Source: Stratiolaelaps scimitus (Eukaryota; Arthropoda; Arachnida; Mesostigmata; Laelapidae). From it: DNA of 64,000 nucleotides. Location of the stretch: NCBI GenBank assembly GCA_019614645.1, contig JABWDB010000008.1, forward strand, positions 6,324,001 to 6,388,000, written 5' to 3'. The notes under the pieces are model-generated. The model saw nothing but the letters and a program-made list of their open reading frames with translations. It made no database searches and was not told the DNA's origin. Shown piece by piece: positions 47,001 through 61,036 of this stretch (positions are counted from its first letter, which is position 1; each line of letters opens with the position of its first letter). The position numbers and the translations under genes are program-made.

Positions 47001-50000
47001 GACGAGCGGCGGGGGGAAACGCGCGCTAGCGAGTGCGAAGGGGAGGAACCCCTGAATTCATATTATCTAGATGTGATCATACCTATCTATTGTACGTCTG
47101 TGTGCGTGTTAAATAGGGACACCTAGAAACATTCATATACGGATGCAAAGGAGGGACCGTTTTCATCGGGACTTCCTCTGTTCAGAGCAAAAGTGAAGAC
47201 GAAGAAAGAAGCGCCTTTGGTCAAGATGAAAAAAGAGTAGAGAAGGCGTCAGAGCAGAGGGAAGCCCGAAAAAGGAACTCCCCGAAGGAAGTTGCGATGG
47301 GAAAGAGGCGGGCGAACGAGGTGCCATCCTCGCCCGTTCATTAAGGCCCTGTCTAGAAGAGATGAGAGTATTTAGAGAACAGGATACCTGAAATAAGCAG
47401 ACGCGTGATGAATCGACTAGTCATAACATGGACATAGCAGATACTATGATATAGCGGCACATTGAAGGCAGCTGTTACATCCTCGGCGTAGTCAGTAAAA
47501 TTGTGCAGTCTTGGATAAATGTTTTTCCCTGGGAACTTTGCGGTGCGTTCAAGGTTTGAATGACACCTGTTACGTTATAGTAAGGGCATCTATGATAGAG
47601 CAGATATTTAAGAAAGTGCAAAAATTTACAAAAATGAGATATTTTTAGAATCTGTGCGTTAGAATTAATTTTTAATTACATTGCGTAAGAATAGTCATAC
47701 ATTCATTTCTATTGTTCAAAATCAATCATGGTCAATATGATTTAAAACACAGATTTCAGTGTGTGAGATTCAGCGTTTTTCAAAAATGTGCCGGCAACTC
47801 TTGATGCGTATTGTTACTTGACGTAAATTACAGTTATATATATATATAGGTCATCGTATCTATTATCTGACTCGGTAGCACTTCATTGTCGGACAGGGAG
47901 ATTTGGAACTGAATTGCCAATGCCGAAACACGTTCAGACATGTAATAATAACAGGAGTAGATGCCCTAAATTTGAACATAGCTCAGGTTCTCTGCAATCT
48001 TTACGAAACATGTAGAAATTATCATACAGTGCAACCGCAGTCAACTAAGTGCTGTGACTGTACTCTAGCTTTTGTCCGATGTAGCTCTCGCCGTACAAAG
48101 AGGAAAGCTGGACTTGGCAGTAAATTATAATCATCGTTATGAAAGTAGATTCTCAACGAGTCGCTCACATGAAACCCACAGATTAACACTATTTAGTCTC
48201 ACATCATACCACGAAGTAGTCACTATATAATCAAGTCAGTTACCTCTCACTCCGTTTTTTGTGTAGCCTCCGAGATCCCCGATTATAACAGGTGCAATGA
48301 GAGACGCACGTATGTTGTTCGGTATTACGGCTACCACCATAAAAAAAAGTAAGGATTATTCGAAATTATAAGTGCAACCCCACCGTCTAATATCAATTCG
48401 ACATAGATCGATAGATTCACTTGATGTCCTCATAACTATGTCCCTAATTCCATGTCCACTTTTAGCGCTAGCTGTCGACACATTCTTCAACATCTCCAGC
48501 TAGCAAAGAGGTTACACACGTTATAACATTGATTCATAGGCAGTTATTTAGTAACTCCGGTGTGGCAAATGCCCACGTCTTCCTACCCGGCCAATGATTC
48601 GAGTGAGATTGAGCGATATTTATGCTGCGAAGTTTCAGCCGACGTAAAAGTTCTGAGGTTACATCAATTAACAAGCGACCTCCACACGCGACAAGCATCG
48701 TTTCGGGGTATACGTTAACCTCTCGTCATCCTTAAACTCAGATACTTCTGACAAAAGTGCTTCTTTTTGTTCAGTTTTCTTTAAGCAAACGTGCTCGCAT
48801 GTGTCGTCGATGTTACTCAAGCTATCCGAGTGAACACAAGAGGATTGCTATTTATATAGTTCGTATCGTGTCTCGTCGTGGTCACCTTGTCATCTTCAGA
48901 AAGGAATGATCTCACAAGGTGTCCTTCCAAGTTCAAAGAAGGGTTTATGAATCTGATTGTCAACAATCGCTCAACAATAACGGAGCAGAGTAAGGTTGCA
49001 CCACCTGCATAAAATGTCTTTCCGAGGTCGCGTGTGTTCAACCGGTCATGCGCGGTAGGGCAGCATGTGCTTGGAGACGGGGTTGATGTTTCCCACCGAA
49101 CGTTTCGCGCACATTGCTATTACGTTCAGAACTCTGACGTAAGTGCCAGAGATGAATTGCTATCTGGCACTACTATTTCTAGGTTCAATAATAGCATAAA
49201 TTCAGTATATGTGTCGATATGGCGGTTTGCCAGATTAACTCTCCGACCCACAAGAACTCAACGATCCCGGATGCAACATATACATCCACATTTGGTATGG
49301 AATAAAGAACGCTTCTTAATGCAAAGAAGTTGTGGGAACAACCAATGAAGTAGCTAAATTATTCTGAATAATACTTGCTTGGTATCACCTGAGGGGTGTT
49401 AGCGAGCGATTTGTCTGTTTACGCGAAGATGAACTTTGTGATATTGATCAACACTGTCCGAAAGGCTCAGACGTGCTATTCTATGGTGGCAACAACAATA
49501 ACATCCTTGATATCTAGCAATTCATCTTACCTCTTAATAATCCGTTATTCAACCGTGTACTAATAATAATCATAAATATAAGAATACAAAGAAATCACGG
49601 CGGGCGCAACATACACACACACACACATCAGTATCAAGCGCAACTTGGGTTCGATCCTTCATCGACCTTTTACTACAAGGGGTACACTTAAGCTGGAATA
49701 AATTGACCCCATCTTTTATAAAAAATACTGACCTACAGAATGTAATACCCACATATATATATACCCGTTTTCGTTAATATGAATTATTGCTCTGTCTAGA
49801 ACCACAACCATTTTATTTTTATATATAGTTGTATCTTTAATATAACTGGCACGTGTTATAGTCTCACAGACGAATATGTTCCAACTTGGCTGAGTCGAGT
49901 AGTTCACTTTCATTTTTCTTAACATCATACCACGTAGTACACACACACACACACGCTGACACACAAAAACACGAACGTTCTCCCAAATGAAATATGTCAT

Positions 50001-52978
50001 ATGTTGTCAAACTGGTCCGATCATTACTTATGCATGTTGGCAGTCATAGCATGAGCTCAAGTCGCAAGCAACGTCTACCTAAGGGATTACTCGTCCAGGA
50101 TGTTATTTCAGTGTCAACCATCAACTCAGCTGGTTTGATCCAATGCCTTGGTCTGATAGGTCTGCCGTGTCCCCGGGCATGCGTTCGGATGCACTTAACA
50201 TTACCACATAGAATGAGTGTAGCTAACCTTTCCCAAGAAGTATTTATGCCCTCACCGGGTCCCCTCCTCTCTACAACATACGAAGTATCTGCGTAGGCCA
50301 ACTCCAGATCGACCGTCACCCTTTGCTAAATGTCAAATGCGTATCGTTGTATGAGATCAAAACGAAAACAAATAAAAAAAGTGAACGATAAATAGTCAAG
50401 TCGCGAATGGCGAGTCTTACAATTCTAAGGGCAACCCATACACCGTTAACAAACAAATTCTCCTCTATCGGCTATCGTCAGATACTCGAGTGTATATTAA
50501 TATATCGTTACCAGAAACAGCCTCACACAGACTCGGCTGCCTCTTCAAGGCAGCTCTTTAACCGCTGCTCGGACGTTGATGCTAAATAACATTAAGCTGA
50601 CCGAATTAATAATAAGCCTGATATATATATATATGACAGACAGATGATCCCCATCCTCATGATTGGTTTTTCCATCCGTGCCTGACACCCCGTCCGCCTC
50701 TCATTGGTTTGCCTCGCTTTGTGATGTGCTGAGGCAGCGATCGTGGATAGACAACGATGAGTGACTAGGTGCCAACTCGTCCGCGGGTCTGCGGCTCTGC
50801 GGCGCACCAATATCTGCGCTCATTTGCGCTTGACCGCGCGTAGACCGTGTCCCCGGTGGTAGTTTAACAGTCGCTCGTGTTGCTGCTGCTGCTGTGGTGA
50901 GGGGCCCTCTCACGTTGCGTTTCTGGATGAGCGACAGTGTGACAGGTAGGTATACAATAAGGAGAGCCATCGGGTGGCCTCCTCTTCATACCATATGTTG
51001 GCGTGGGGGACCACCACATCGGGCTAGACACGTGGCGGCCACCGGGAGGCTGTAGGCAATAATGGGCAGCGGACCGCAGTCGTTCTAAACGATTCACTGG
51101 CACCGCATTACGAGAGACTAGCACGGCCAAACCACTGATCTGACAGGGGATTCTTACCGTACACATACAACCGTAATGGAGATGTGTTCGCTGGCGTGCC
51201 CTTTGCTGGGCAACTCTGCGTGATCACAATTGATTGATGAAAAATCTATTAGGCAAATTCTGAAATTAGCGACTGCTACTTAACAAACGTAATGAAGGGA
51301 AAAACTACTTAATCGCTCTTGTGCCTGTCTTTGATTCTATAATGAATATAGTGGTATTTACGCGCGCAACTTTGCTCGACATTTTTGTTAACGAACGCTT
51401 GACCGGTCAGCCTGCGAGATCATCAACAAGTAGACGTCATGTGTGCAATCCACAAGCATTTATGTCTAAAGGTATATATACGTATAATATCACTGGAGAC
51501 AATCTGGAGGCGACCGCAGAGAACCATAATAATGATGCTGTTGGAAGGATTTCCCATGCGACTATGAACTCAGCAACTTCGAAGCGCTCCTTTGCCAGAT
51601 CGGCCACGCGCGTATGCATGCAGCCGTACGGAATGACTGAAATGTACCTACGGAAGGCTATATATATATATATATATATATAGAGGCCCTTACGGCGGGC
51701 CGTATCAGTTGTGTGATGAGGGACCATCAAGTTGGCACGTGCTAGCGACGTGCACACCACGCTGTCTATCACCGACATGTAACAATATCGTAGGGGGAGA
51801 TCATCCATACGAGTTGTTTCGCGCAAGTCGTTTTCGCCCTGTTGAAATAAATACCTGACCACGCGTATTGCTCGCACTTTGCTCAGCAAACGCGCATATA
51901 TGAATAGGAGAAAGGACTACGTGCGACGCCACTCACGTCCACTGTGACAAGCACAGACGGCGGGCCGGCCATCTTCGCTGCTTGTTTCAACTGATCCTCG
52001 CGAGTAGCTTAATTGCAGTGGTCATAAACGTAAACTTTGAGTGAACGGATACTGTGTGTATGTGTGTGTGTGTGTGTATACTCGGAACGAGCATATTGTC
52101 CGTGCGTGTTCAATGGTCCTACGGTTACGCAGAGTTGGCTCCTTTAGGTCAACCACGATAAAACGTTAGCCCCAGAGACGATGGTCCACGAATCGTCTGC
52201 GTTCTAGTCACACAAAGAATACTACATGAATCGTGCACAACTCGGCCTGCATTCGGCTGCCCATTACTTAAGGATTGGGGGATAGAGCACAACCTTCTTT
52301 TTTTTATAAAACGTTAAAGGTAAATCCTGCATGGACACCAGGCCTCACACTGAGGTATTTTCCTGGTAGTGTCATACTCTTACTGACTAAACCCAGGACC
52401 GATTTTGACTTAGACACTGACAGGGACTGTCAAAGTATTAGAGAACAACCTTCTAATACCATTGTACTCCAGCTAAGTAATGCAATGCCTTATTTAGCTC
52501 CCGCTGGTTAGAGGTCTTTGAAAAGCAGAAACTGATGCATCCTCCATAGCTAATATACATGCTCCATACCATAACATTACCTATCATTTTCGAATACAGC
52601 AGAATCTTGTAAGATTCAGGCATTAATTGTGTGACGCGATAATTTCTCGATCTCACTTTAAATTCTCAGGTGGCAAATTATTTGAAGATCATTACTGCAC
52701 TTCCCTAATAATAGGCCCTGAAAAAAGTATTCGAATCCTATGGTCGGAAGATGGTCCCTGTTCCAAAAATTAATTTCCCTATGGCCAGAATCCGTTTTTG
52801 TGTTCAATATTACGAGAGGATTTTAATTTCACATGGCTTCAAATAGGGCAAACCACTCGACTCGTATCCATAACAACCTGATGAAGGGTAGTACTGCAGA
52901 ATAACAATGACACCATTTGTGAATTCTTGTAACATAAAACCTGTTTGTTCCTGACCCTCGTAATGAACTCGTCGCGCG
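47001..52978. other. Spacer, mostly AT-rich, no firm gene
   Basis: Contains TA tracts at 47835-47848, 50621-50634 and 51659-51682, CA/GT tracts at 49613-49627, 49939-49954 and 52055-52078, and a short CAG/CTG run at 50880-50893. Frames of 75-150 codons occur (for example 49034-49348 with a GTAAGT donor at 49139, 50044-50319 minus, and 51437-51889 minus). They lack corroborating sites. Confidence 0.45.
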
Positions 52979-53056
52979 TTGTTCGTCCTCTCTCTCTCTC
53001 TCTCTCTCCATCTCTACCTATGTCTCTGTTTCCTTTGGTGTCGCTTGTGTTTCGAG

Positions 53057-53248
53057 GGGCATCGTCCTCGTGCGCGGGTCGTATACATTGTGGACGGCCT
53101 CCTCCCCATCGGCTCCCTACCCCGACTCCATCCTGTGTCGGTTCAAAATCGCGAGCGCTGTTTTTCGACCGAGACCGTCAGCGGCGTCAGCGACTACATC
53201 AGCGATGATGGCCGAACCTCGAAAGGTCGAACGAGAAACGCTGAATGA
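53057..53248 (+). CDS. Candidate terminal exon, strong codon bias; minus strand also open
   Basis: A long CT-rich tract (52988-53050) ends in an AG at 53055-53056. The in-frame sequence then runs 63 codons to TGA at 53246. About two thirds of the codons end in G or C. The peptide begins Gly-His-Arg-Pro-Arg, has a hydrophobic Val-Val-Tyr-Ile-Val-Asp stretch and ends in a Ser/Asp/Arg-rich tail. On the minus strand an acceptor (GTTACGTTGTCCTCTGCAG) opens an alternative 50-codon terminal exon ending at 53117, and a minus ATG-started frame of 85 codons starts at 53456. One of these is likely real. Confidence 0.33.
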   Translation, partial: GHRPRARVVYIVDGLLPIGSLPRLHPVSVQNRERCFSTETVSGVSDYISDDGRTSKGRTRNAE

Positions 53249-53530
53249 GAGGCTGAGGCGCCCGCTCAGCCTGCAGAGGACAACGTAACAAAAACAACAA
53301 CAGCAGCAGCAGCTTGTTGTTGGCAAAGCTATCATCCGCTACGCTTCTTGAACAGACGGACGCAAGCAGCCGAGCTGCGCTCAGCGAGTTGATTGGCGAG
53401 CCTCGTACGGCTCCCCCGTCAAACTCAGCCAGTAGAGCGAGCTCTGAGCTGCGCATGATCGTTCAGTGTATTATAGAATAGAAGTAACAGCAGTCAGTGG
53501 AAGCAGCCGGGCCATCAGCAACTCACTTGC

Positions 53531-53532
<2 letters not shown>

Positions 53533-53588
<56 letters not shown>

Positions 53589-53600
53589 TATATATATATA
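53533..53600. repeat. (TA)n microsatellite
   Basis: About 68 bp of TA repeat with one GA interruption near 53587. Confidence 0.95.
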
Positions 53601-56600
53601 GCTGTCGAGTGCTACCGTAGCAATAGACGAGTCTACTAGAGCAACGGAGGTGGAGTGTGGTTGCTGGTGACCAGAGAAAATACCTATGACGACGATATAA
53701 TAATTAATAATATTCGGACTTGATTAATGAATATACTATCGAATATTTTATTCACAAACAGGCAGCCAGCCCTGCTCGTTTAATGCCTTTCAGGCTGGCA
53801 ACCAGCACCGCCAAAGCGAGCGGCGGAGCAATGCACGTGAAATAGTTGGCGTCTACCGACGTCGCTGGAGGTCGTGCAACTGTGATGTAAATATATCGTC
53901 TAGTGGCAGGTGAAAGCGGTGTACACCCATCCGGACGAGCATATTACGGCAGCGTAAATGAACGCGTTTTCAGCAGCCGGCCGATGGATGACACTGTTGT
54001 TCGGTTGAGAAGTTCACACATCATGAACCCGATAGTATACCAGTACATTAGCTGGCTATAACAAATGCGTTCGAGTGTATTACATTACAACGTGTCGCAA
54101 ATATTACTAACTAACTATTCGCAATGTGCATCTCTATTTTGTAGCGCTGCAGCCCAAGCATGTAATGAGCTCGGTGTACAATGGTTGTGAGCACCCTAAG
54201 ACCACTACGCTGTGGGGTGCGCTCCCTATATTGTTACATTGTAGTCAAAGTACGTTTTGCGCTCAGCTATTCAAACTGTTCATGTTGGTCCTCAAAGGAC
54301 TCCGAAATTCGTTGTCGCTTAGAGAATAGCTGACCCCAAGCGAAAGCTCTCTTGAGAAACAGCTCGTTATGATATGTTCAATCGCTACGACCTCCATATC
54401 TACTAATATCATGGCTCGTCTGTGCGTACATCTCCTTTGTAGATTCTGGATCGTACTATCCAAACAAGTCGATACCGATCGTAATGTCACTGGCCAGTAA
54501 ACTTTAAATGATCGACTGTAGTGTTCAGGATATTGGCTAGAGCAAGCCTGCTAAGCTAAATCGAACTATGTCCAAAAGGGCTGAACGAAAGAGGTCATAT
54601 CCTGATAGGTTTGCGGCCTGAGGCTTGCGTTCCGGCCACCTCTTAATAGGCACTTTTCTAACCTTTTAACTCACATTGGTGATCGTTGTCGTTCACACGT
54701 CATAGGCGAATACGCAGCAGAGCTATCCCGGGATAATACTAACCATGTTACGCTACTGGCTTTACGGACTCCTTAGGCATTGCCGATACGAGTGAGATAG
54801 ACACATTGGCAGGAAAACAGACGAAAGCTTCATTTCTTAACAGCTTTATCACTGGTGCTATTAATGAAACTATCGCCGCTAAGAATTAATTTTTTCAACT
54901 TTGTTCCTCCATCGCCCCTGTATCGGTTGTTGATTAGTTTGAACGACCCGTTTTATTTAGACAATTATAAAACGTGTGCAAAGGAAAACGCCGTGCGTTT
55001 CCCTTAGTGTCGGCTTTCCTTCCAATTACCTATGCAAGTAGGTGTTGCGGGTGAAATATCGAGGTATCCTTAAGCATGTCCATATTATCATAAACACAGA
55101 GTTCGATGCCATGCTTCCAATTGACGCCCTCCAACAGCTAATGGTGCAACTGGAGCCAGCACCTATAATAAGAGTTGATCGCTGGCTCGGCGATCCAAGC
55201 AGTGTCTGACACTATCCAAATTTGATAACCCCATTATAATGTCGTTGTATTCGCTGGAGGACGAGGGAGGAATCGATGCAAATCGATGACCTGCTAACAA
55301 CAGGATTATCCTTGCATGGGTGGTTATATCGATACTTTCTGGATCTCTAAGCTGTATTGGGTTTGTGATTTAACCACGCAGAGGCCGACCAACATGGATG
55401 AGCAGATGCGTGGTAGGTATTATAATTTCGTTCATACTCTGTTACGGAAACTGATCGTAAATGCTACAATATTACGTCATTTTCCGGCAGAACCTTCCTC
55501 TCGTGACCAGCCGAGCAAAGGGAAAAGACTGCGGTTGCGTCCTCCGGTGACGTATGGCGATGAGGCCTGGCAGGGTCGGGCCGTAAAGGTCGACGGACTC
55601 GCTCAATCAAACGTTTTGAACGCTGCGGATGTCGACTGCAACGTCATTTTTTCGAGCTAACTTTAGCTTTACTGCTCAATATCAATAGACGCTAAGTGAA
55701 TCACTAGGGGTCCTAGATAGCCATTCATAATGAGCTAGAAAAAGAAGACGCCAGGCAACGAAACAGCCGGTCGGTCACTGACCTAAGCAGGTTGAATAGC
55801 GTCACAATCAGGCGCAATCAGCGCCATGGAGCGCCATTCGAGATTGAAGTGTACGATAGATGTGCATTGTCTGACGGATTCGTGCACGAGTGACAAAAGC
55901 GGATCGTTGGCATTACACGGTAGAATGCGGCTGTCATGAGAGGTTTTTGACGAGCTGACGAAGCGGTAAGATCTGCGATTGTGGACCCCGAGTATCCGGA
56001 ATGGTTCTCCGTGGACACGGCTGAACTAATCGTCACTAGAATTTTCTGAGTTGTCTCATCCTGTCTCACTCAAATGGACAGACGTTTGCAGGTAGAAGGA
56101 ACCACGACGCTTGGACGTTTCCCTGTTCAAAATAAAATTATGGTAATCTGATGAAATTGCTTATTAGGGTTTGTTGCTATTATTACGGAGACTTGTGCAA
56201 GTTCAGGATGCCGGCTCTGCATGGAACGCGCTCAAGTATAGTTCAAACAGCAGGTCTACATGCTCGCTGAGACTATATTCCTAGCAAGGAAAATCTAGGC
56301 GTCTAGTTGGAAAAAGAAAAGTCGGTTTACAGTTAAGCCGTAGGCGTACTGTTTGCGATGGGCTGTGAACCTACATATTACTGTTTCAACTATTTCTAGA
56401 CTTATGCCTTACCATTTGCTCATATCTAGTTTTGCCCTCCCGCTGTATGTGTACACGTATACTGTGTCAGTTTAAATGTATCGTTTAGTACAACATATGT
56501 CCTGGGTCGGACAACCGTAAACAATAATAGCTAACCTACAGTACGGCGAGTCCACTGACGTACGCCCTTCATGTTGCTATAACTGTTTAGTTTAACAATG

Positions 56601-56900
56601 GGTTTCTTCTTCGAAACACCATTACGGTGCTGTTGCTGTTCCGTTTGTCGCCTAGGTCTTTCTATCTTCTATATTTGGATATCCATGTCTTATAATGGAA
56701 ATCCGCGTTGGTCCGTAGAGAGGAGACTTGGAAGGGAAAATAATAATACATAATATAAAAGTGGATAAAAGCGATAGAGATCCAGAACGCAAACAATGTG
56801 ACGACACTCACAAGTGTGGAAATCATAGTGTAGCAGCAGTCGCTATACTCCAGATAATCTATGGCTAAATAGATTATTTATTTGTGTTGGTATGTGTATA
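53601..56900. other. Spacer, no firm gene
   Basis: AT-rich with closed frames. The longest frame (55316-55660, plus, 114 codons, basic, ATG start) has no splice or family support. Confidence 0.45.
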
Positions 56901-56952
56901 TTGTGTGTGTGCGTGTGTGTGTGTGTGTGTGAGAGAGAGAAAGAGAGAGAGA
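56901..56952. repeat. Compound (GT)n(GA)n microsatellite
   Basis: A GT tract with one GC interruption runs directly into a GA tract, about 52 bp in all. Confidence 0.93.
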
Positions 56953-57304
56953 TCTGTTGTATCTTCACGCACGGACGAGTCTATTATGATTTGTCATCAG
57001 ATGCAGTCACTGCAGCTGTAGCAGATCTAGGTGGCAACACGTGAAGTTCAGCGTTCAGAGCACTCATCGGCGACGGGATCTATCCTCCTGATGTTCTTGA
57101 TCCGGTGGGCCTTTTCAAAGTTTCAAAATAGAGACCATTGCTTCTGCCCCCTCCCCCCTTCCCCAGACCGCCTCCGAACCCGGTGGCCACTCCGCAACTA
57201 TCTATCTACGCCCGATCGTTGCCAGGCCCCTTGTAGCAGAAGAGGGGTAGCAAAGTAGTCTTGAGTGTCGTCGTACCTACTAACGCCCGCCGTCCGTTCC
57301 TGTG

Positions 57305-57556
57305 ATGCAATACCATTCACACGTTGGTGGTGGTGGTGGTAGTGATGGCGCGCTGCTGCTGGCTCTCCTACTGGTGCTACTGTCGCTACCCTGCTCCTTC
57401 GGAGGTTTGCTATTTAAAGTATGGAGAGAGGATCTGGATGGAGTCTTCTTGGGGTTCACTTCCATTGAAGTCGTATTTCACACTCGAGCTGGCTATCCCG
57501 AGCCGCCTCTACGCGCTACACCCGCTGTCAGCCGAAGCAACCGGCCCCACCCGTAG
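57305..57556 (+). CDS. Small ORF, possible secreted or membrane-anchored protein
   Basis: An ATG at 57305 opens 83 codons to TAG at 57554-57556. A Gly run is followed by a strongly hydrophobic segment (about residues 18-31, Leu-Leu-Leu-Ala-Leu-Leu-Leu-Val-Leu-Leu). A polar, Pro/Arg-rich mature part follows. This is like a signal peptide or signal anchor, although the N-region is unusually long and His/Gly-rich. On the minus strand an ATG-started 61-codon Ser/Pro-rich frame (57465-57280) is equally gene-like, and a plus 167-codon frame overlaps. Family unknown. Confidence 0.27.
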   Translation: MQYHSHVGGGGGSDGALLLALLLVLLSLPCSFGGLLFKVWREDLDGVFLGFTSIEVVFHTRAGYPEPPLRATPAVSRSNRPHP

Positions 57557-58075
57557 TGGGAGTAGTGGAGCTCAAAATACATTTCTTCTTTACTTTGTTG
57601 AATCACCACCATCGCCACACATGATGATGATTTGCCGCTGCGACCGTGGCGCTTCGAAGCCAACCCGGCAAATATGTTGTTCCCCCACACCTTCAAGCCG
57701 GCCTAACCGTTGTCCCACCCATGCCACTCGACAGTGCATTCATGTTAACTCTCGATACGTGTCGCATGGTATGAAACCCGGGAGAAGCAGGACGCCGATA
57801 GCGGGAGCTGGGCGGAGAAATTCGTAGTGTTCATGATCGAGTGAGTTTCTTGTTCAACATCAGACATACTGAATGTTTGACCAAAAAAAAAAGAGTCGAT
57901 GTCGTTATTACGTGCTAGGACAGTCGATAAACCTGATACGGCTAGATACTGTAATCTATATATTTATTCAATTAGATAAGTGAGCGACAATTGTACCCGT
58001 CGCTGAATGTGACATGCATCTAAGGCCACCCTACGCTATATATTCTTAATAAAATATCGAGTACGGTGCTCTTGG

Positions 58076-58372
58076 ATGTATATCACATTCAGCGTGGGGG
58101 GGTACAATTCTACATTAATAGAATTTAGGACAAGAAGATCCCACTTTCCCGGTCCCTATTCCCAATTCCCAAAATCGAAATTGCGTTGCTCCGTTCGATA
58201 TCAACGGGGAAATCTTTGCATTAACATCTTTGTCGATAGACTCGTCAACGCGAGCTGTCGACATGGTCCGGGGCGCAACCGCCTCCAGAACGAACTTGAT
58301 CGTATTTTGACGGGATTTACGGAAGAAAGTGATTTCACACAGCTTATTGTTCCTGTGCTGAGTAGCGATTAA
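58076..58372 (+). CDS. Open frame, unknown; antisense frame equally open
   Basis: A plus frame ends in TAA at 58370-58372. Its last 55 codons have gene-like codon choice and an acidic/amphipathic end (Asn-Glu-Leu-Asp-Arg-Ile-Leu). The minus strand is open over the same region (58115-58417). No splice sites decide between them. Confidence 0.18.
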   Translation: MYITFSVGGYNSTLIEFRTRRSHFPGPYSQFPKSKLRCSVRYQRGNLCINIFVDRLVNASCRHGPGRNRLQNELDRILTGFTEESDFTQLIVPVLSSD

Positions 58373-58688
58373 TTCCATACTGTTCGTCTTGGACGATGGC
58401 CACCACCCAGCGAACAAAAAGTCTATTTCGCTGGCGGAAACAAGCGAGACACTGAAAAACCACTTAGCTAACTACTATAAGTAAATCGTTAGCTGCTATA
58501 AACTTGCTATAATGCTCCCTATTTCCTATGAGGCGTTCGTTTTGTTTTTTTTTTGTTCAATACTATGTATTGGGGAAGCGTGTTGAAATAAAATTCGCTC
58601 AGATGGAGGCCGCTACGCATCCCGGCCAGCTGCTGCCTGGCGACTACATAGGCCGCTAGGTAATGCGCTTCTCGTCTTGCCTCTTCAG

Positions 58689-58739
58689 AAATTCTATGTA
58701 AAACACTTGCGGCGGCTGTGCCGGCCGCCTGATACTGAG
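58689..58739 (+). CDS. Candidate 51-nt internal exon
   Basis: A strong acceptor (CTCGTCTTGCCTCTTCAG, ending 58688) and a strong donor (ACTGAG/GTGAGA) bracket exactly 17 codons. The peptide starts Lys-Phe-Tyr-Val-Lys-His and ends Pro-Pro-Asp-Thr-Glu. The frame remains open leftwards to a CTCAG acceptor at about 58602, giving a longer 45-codon alternative. The minus strand carries a 74-codon frame (58880-58656) that also looks coding, so the call is tentative. Confidence 0.3.
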
Positions 58740-58970
58740 GTGAGATGCTGATGTGGCCCCCAAGGCGACAAACGCCTCAGCGAAACATGAATTTGTCCAA
58801 CGTTTCGAAATTCGACCGCCAAAACTACCCGCGACGATCAGGTGGTTGTCGTGGACCAGAGTGTGCGCCACTTTATTCAAGTGGCACGTACAATAGCTGC
58901 ATTGATTATGTGACCACGTCGGCTACTGCATTTCGACTCGAGATGGCATTCTGTTGAGCTTTGTTACTTT

Positions 58971-59018
<48 letters not shown>
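58971..59018. repeat. (TA)n microsatellite
   Basis: TA tract with one G interruption, about 48 bp. Confidence 0.93.
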
Positions 59019-59019
59019 A

Positions 59020-61030
59020 ATGCCTTGCCATTCGCGTGAAAACGCACTGAATGTCGATCAAGCTCATTCTCGTTGAACAAAGGCAGGTGATTGCCTCTGC
59101 TATCGCAGCAGGCCGAGCATTTCAAGCAAGACGCCGATGAAATGTGTGGCGGGAAGAATTTGGAACTTTCCTCTTTCTGCGCTCGACTCCAACCAGCGGG
59201 CTCCGCCCCTCGTTGCCCCCCGGACCGCTGTGTTGTCACTCTTCAGTTGTTGATCTATGCTCCCCTGCGCAGCTTCTGAATACAAAGTAACACATCGCCG
59301 TTCGACAACAGGTCGACTTTGAGCCTGTTGAGCTTTTGCACAAACCTCCGCTCGGTCGCGCCAAAGACATGATATCGTATTCGTCCTTCCATTCAACGAG
59401 GTTCCCTCCTTCTGCAGGGCAAACCGCCAGCCGGTCGTCTTAGCGCACCGGCTGAAACTGGCTTTCACTTATGAAGACGAGTGGCCCGCTTGCTGACGAA
59501 GATATCGGCAACGTCACAGATATGGCATAAAGTGCGTCCCTCTTTCAGGCCAACACGGTGGCTGGAGTCTGCTTCGCTCTCCACCTCTCTCCATTAGCCT
59601 GTAAGTTAGGCTGTTTGCCGCATGCGGCCGTCACACATTCGGTGTGGATATGATCCGCTGGGCGATGCCATCCTATCGAATGGCGAACTAGCTGAAATAT
59701 TCTGAAGACCGGAGAGGACTTCAGGCCCATCACGGTGAGATCTGATTCGGCATGGCCTAGCTAGACATCGCTAGCTGGAAGGAACAAACGCCATGTGTGC
59801 ATCAAATCTATTGCCTGACTGACACGTGATAGAGCACTTGTGGCCCCGGCATCCCTGAAAAAGTCAGGCGGACAGTCGTTTTCACGGCAATTAACAGCGG
59901 GGCACTGGGCAGATATTCGTATTTAGATCAATATTATAATATAACTTCCCAGAGCATGTCCGCATTGTTACCGTTGGGGTACAATCGGTGCTGAATCAAG
60001 CTGAGGCAAGGAAACCGTCTTATCAATAACGATATTACAGATGTGCCTATATTGATGTCGATGCGAAATAATTCCGTGGAGTGTACCGAGTAATCTAACA
60101 TGTGACCTTACTTCTTAATTAATTCGTAATTAGCCTGATGTAACAACCGAATGAGGAGCATGTGAGTGAGGTTTATGCTAATTTCAATGAAGGCCGATAC
60201 GAAGGTTCCATTTTGTGAGCAATGATTTGTGACAATTTAAAATACCGTATAACATTTGCGCATTGGTTAAATAATCACATCCATCATCGACAAACCTAGA
60301 ATACTAAGTTGTAATATTGTTAATGTAACATACATACCATTTTAATTGTAAAGGCCAAAATCATTTTTCATGTCACATCCACGCACCGACTGGCTTCGAT
60401 ACAATATGGTGTACTTCACCAAAACTAGCTCAGATCGTTCCACAAGGGGATATCACCTACTGCGAACGGATTGAAAGAATTTCTGCCTATTTACGAAAAA
60501 AATAGCATTGAACGCATGGGCATGATATTTGCCGCACATGTTAGCTTGGCAGGATATCTTGATCAGGCTATTAAATTCAGACCGCTTGTTATCAAATGCA
60601 CTGTACTCACTAGGTATTAATATACAGGGCAAATGCAGGTGACGTCTTTCGTCACTCTAAGCCGACCTTTATCTCACCGTAAATATGCTTGAGGATATTC
60701 TCGTCTCAATGGGCAAAATGGATATCTCAGCCTATATCATCTGCACAACGTTAGCACACAGCATATCCTATGGACGCGGCACAACAGCTCGCCATGATGA
60801 CGTCCCAGGAAAAGGGTTTTGCGCTGCGGGTTGAGGCTGCAGACTTTGTCTCTCGAATGTGTAATAAAGGTGGAATAAAGGCTACCCAGTCAAATCTACA
60901 TGGAAACGCTTTTCATTTGCAAGTCTTGCCATTTTTCAGGATACGTCGACATCGCGCTTTGGCGCCATGCCCTCGTCATCAACGTTATATAACCACATAG
61001 GGTAACGAACCTCTCTCAGTCGCCAGCGCA
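59020..61030. other. Spacer; one GC-rich patch without clear exon
   Basis: 59091-59470 is open on both strands (62 and 122 codons) without matching splice sites. 59760-60760 is AT-rich and closed. Confidence 0.4.
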
Positions 61031-61036
61031 CGCAGA

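Noticed and set aside
50044..50319. Minus-strand 91-codon frame that looked vaguely like a retroelement polyprotein
   Set aside because: No reverse-transcriptase, RNase H or integrase motif can be seen, and the resemblance is only to composition.
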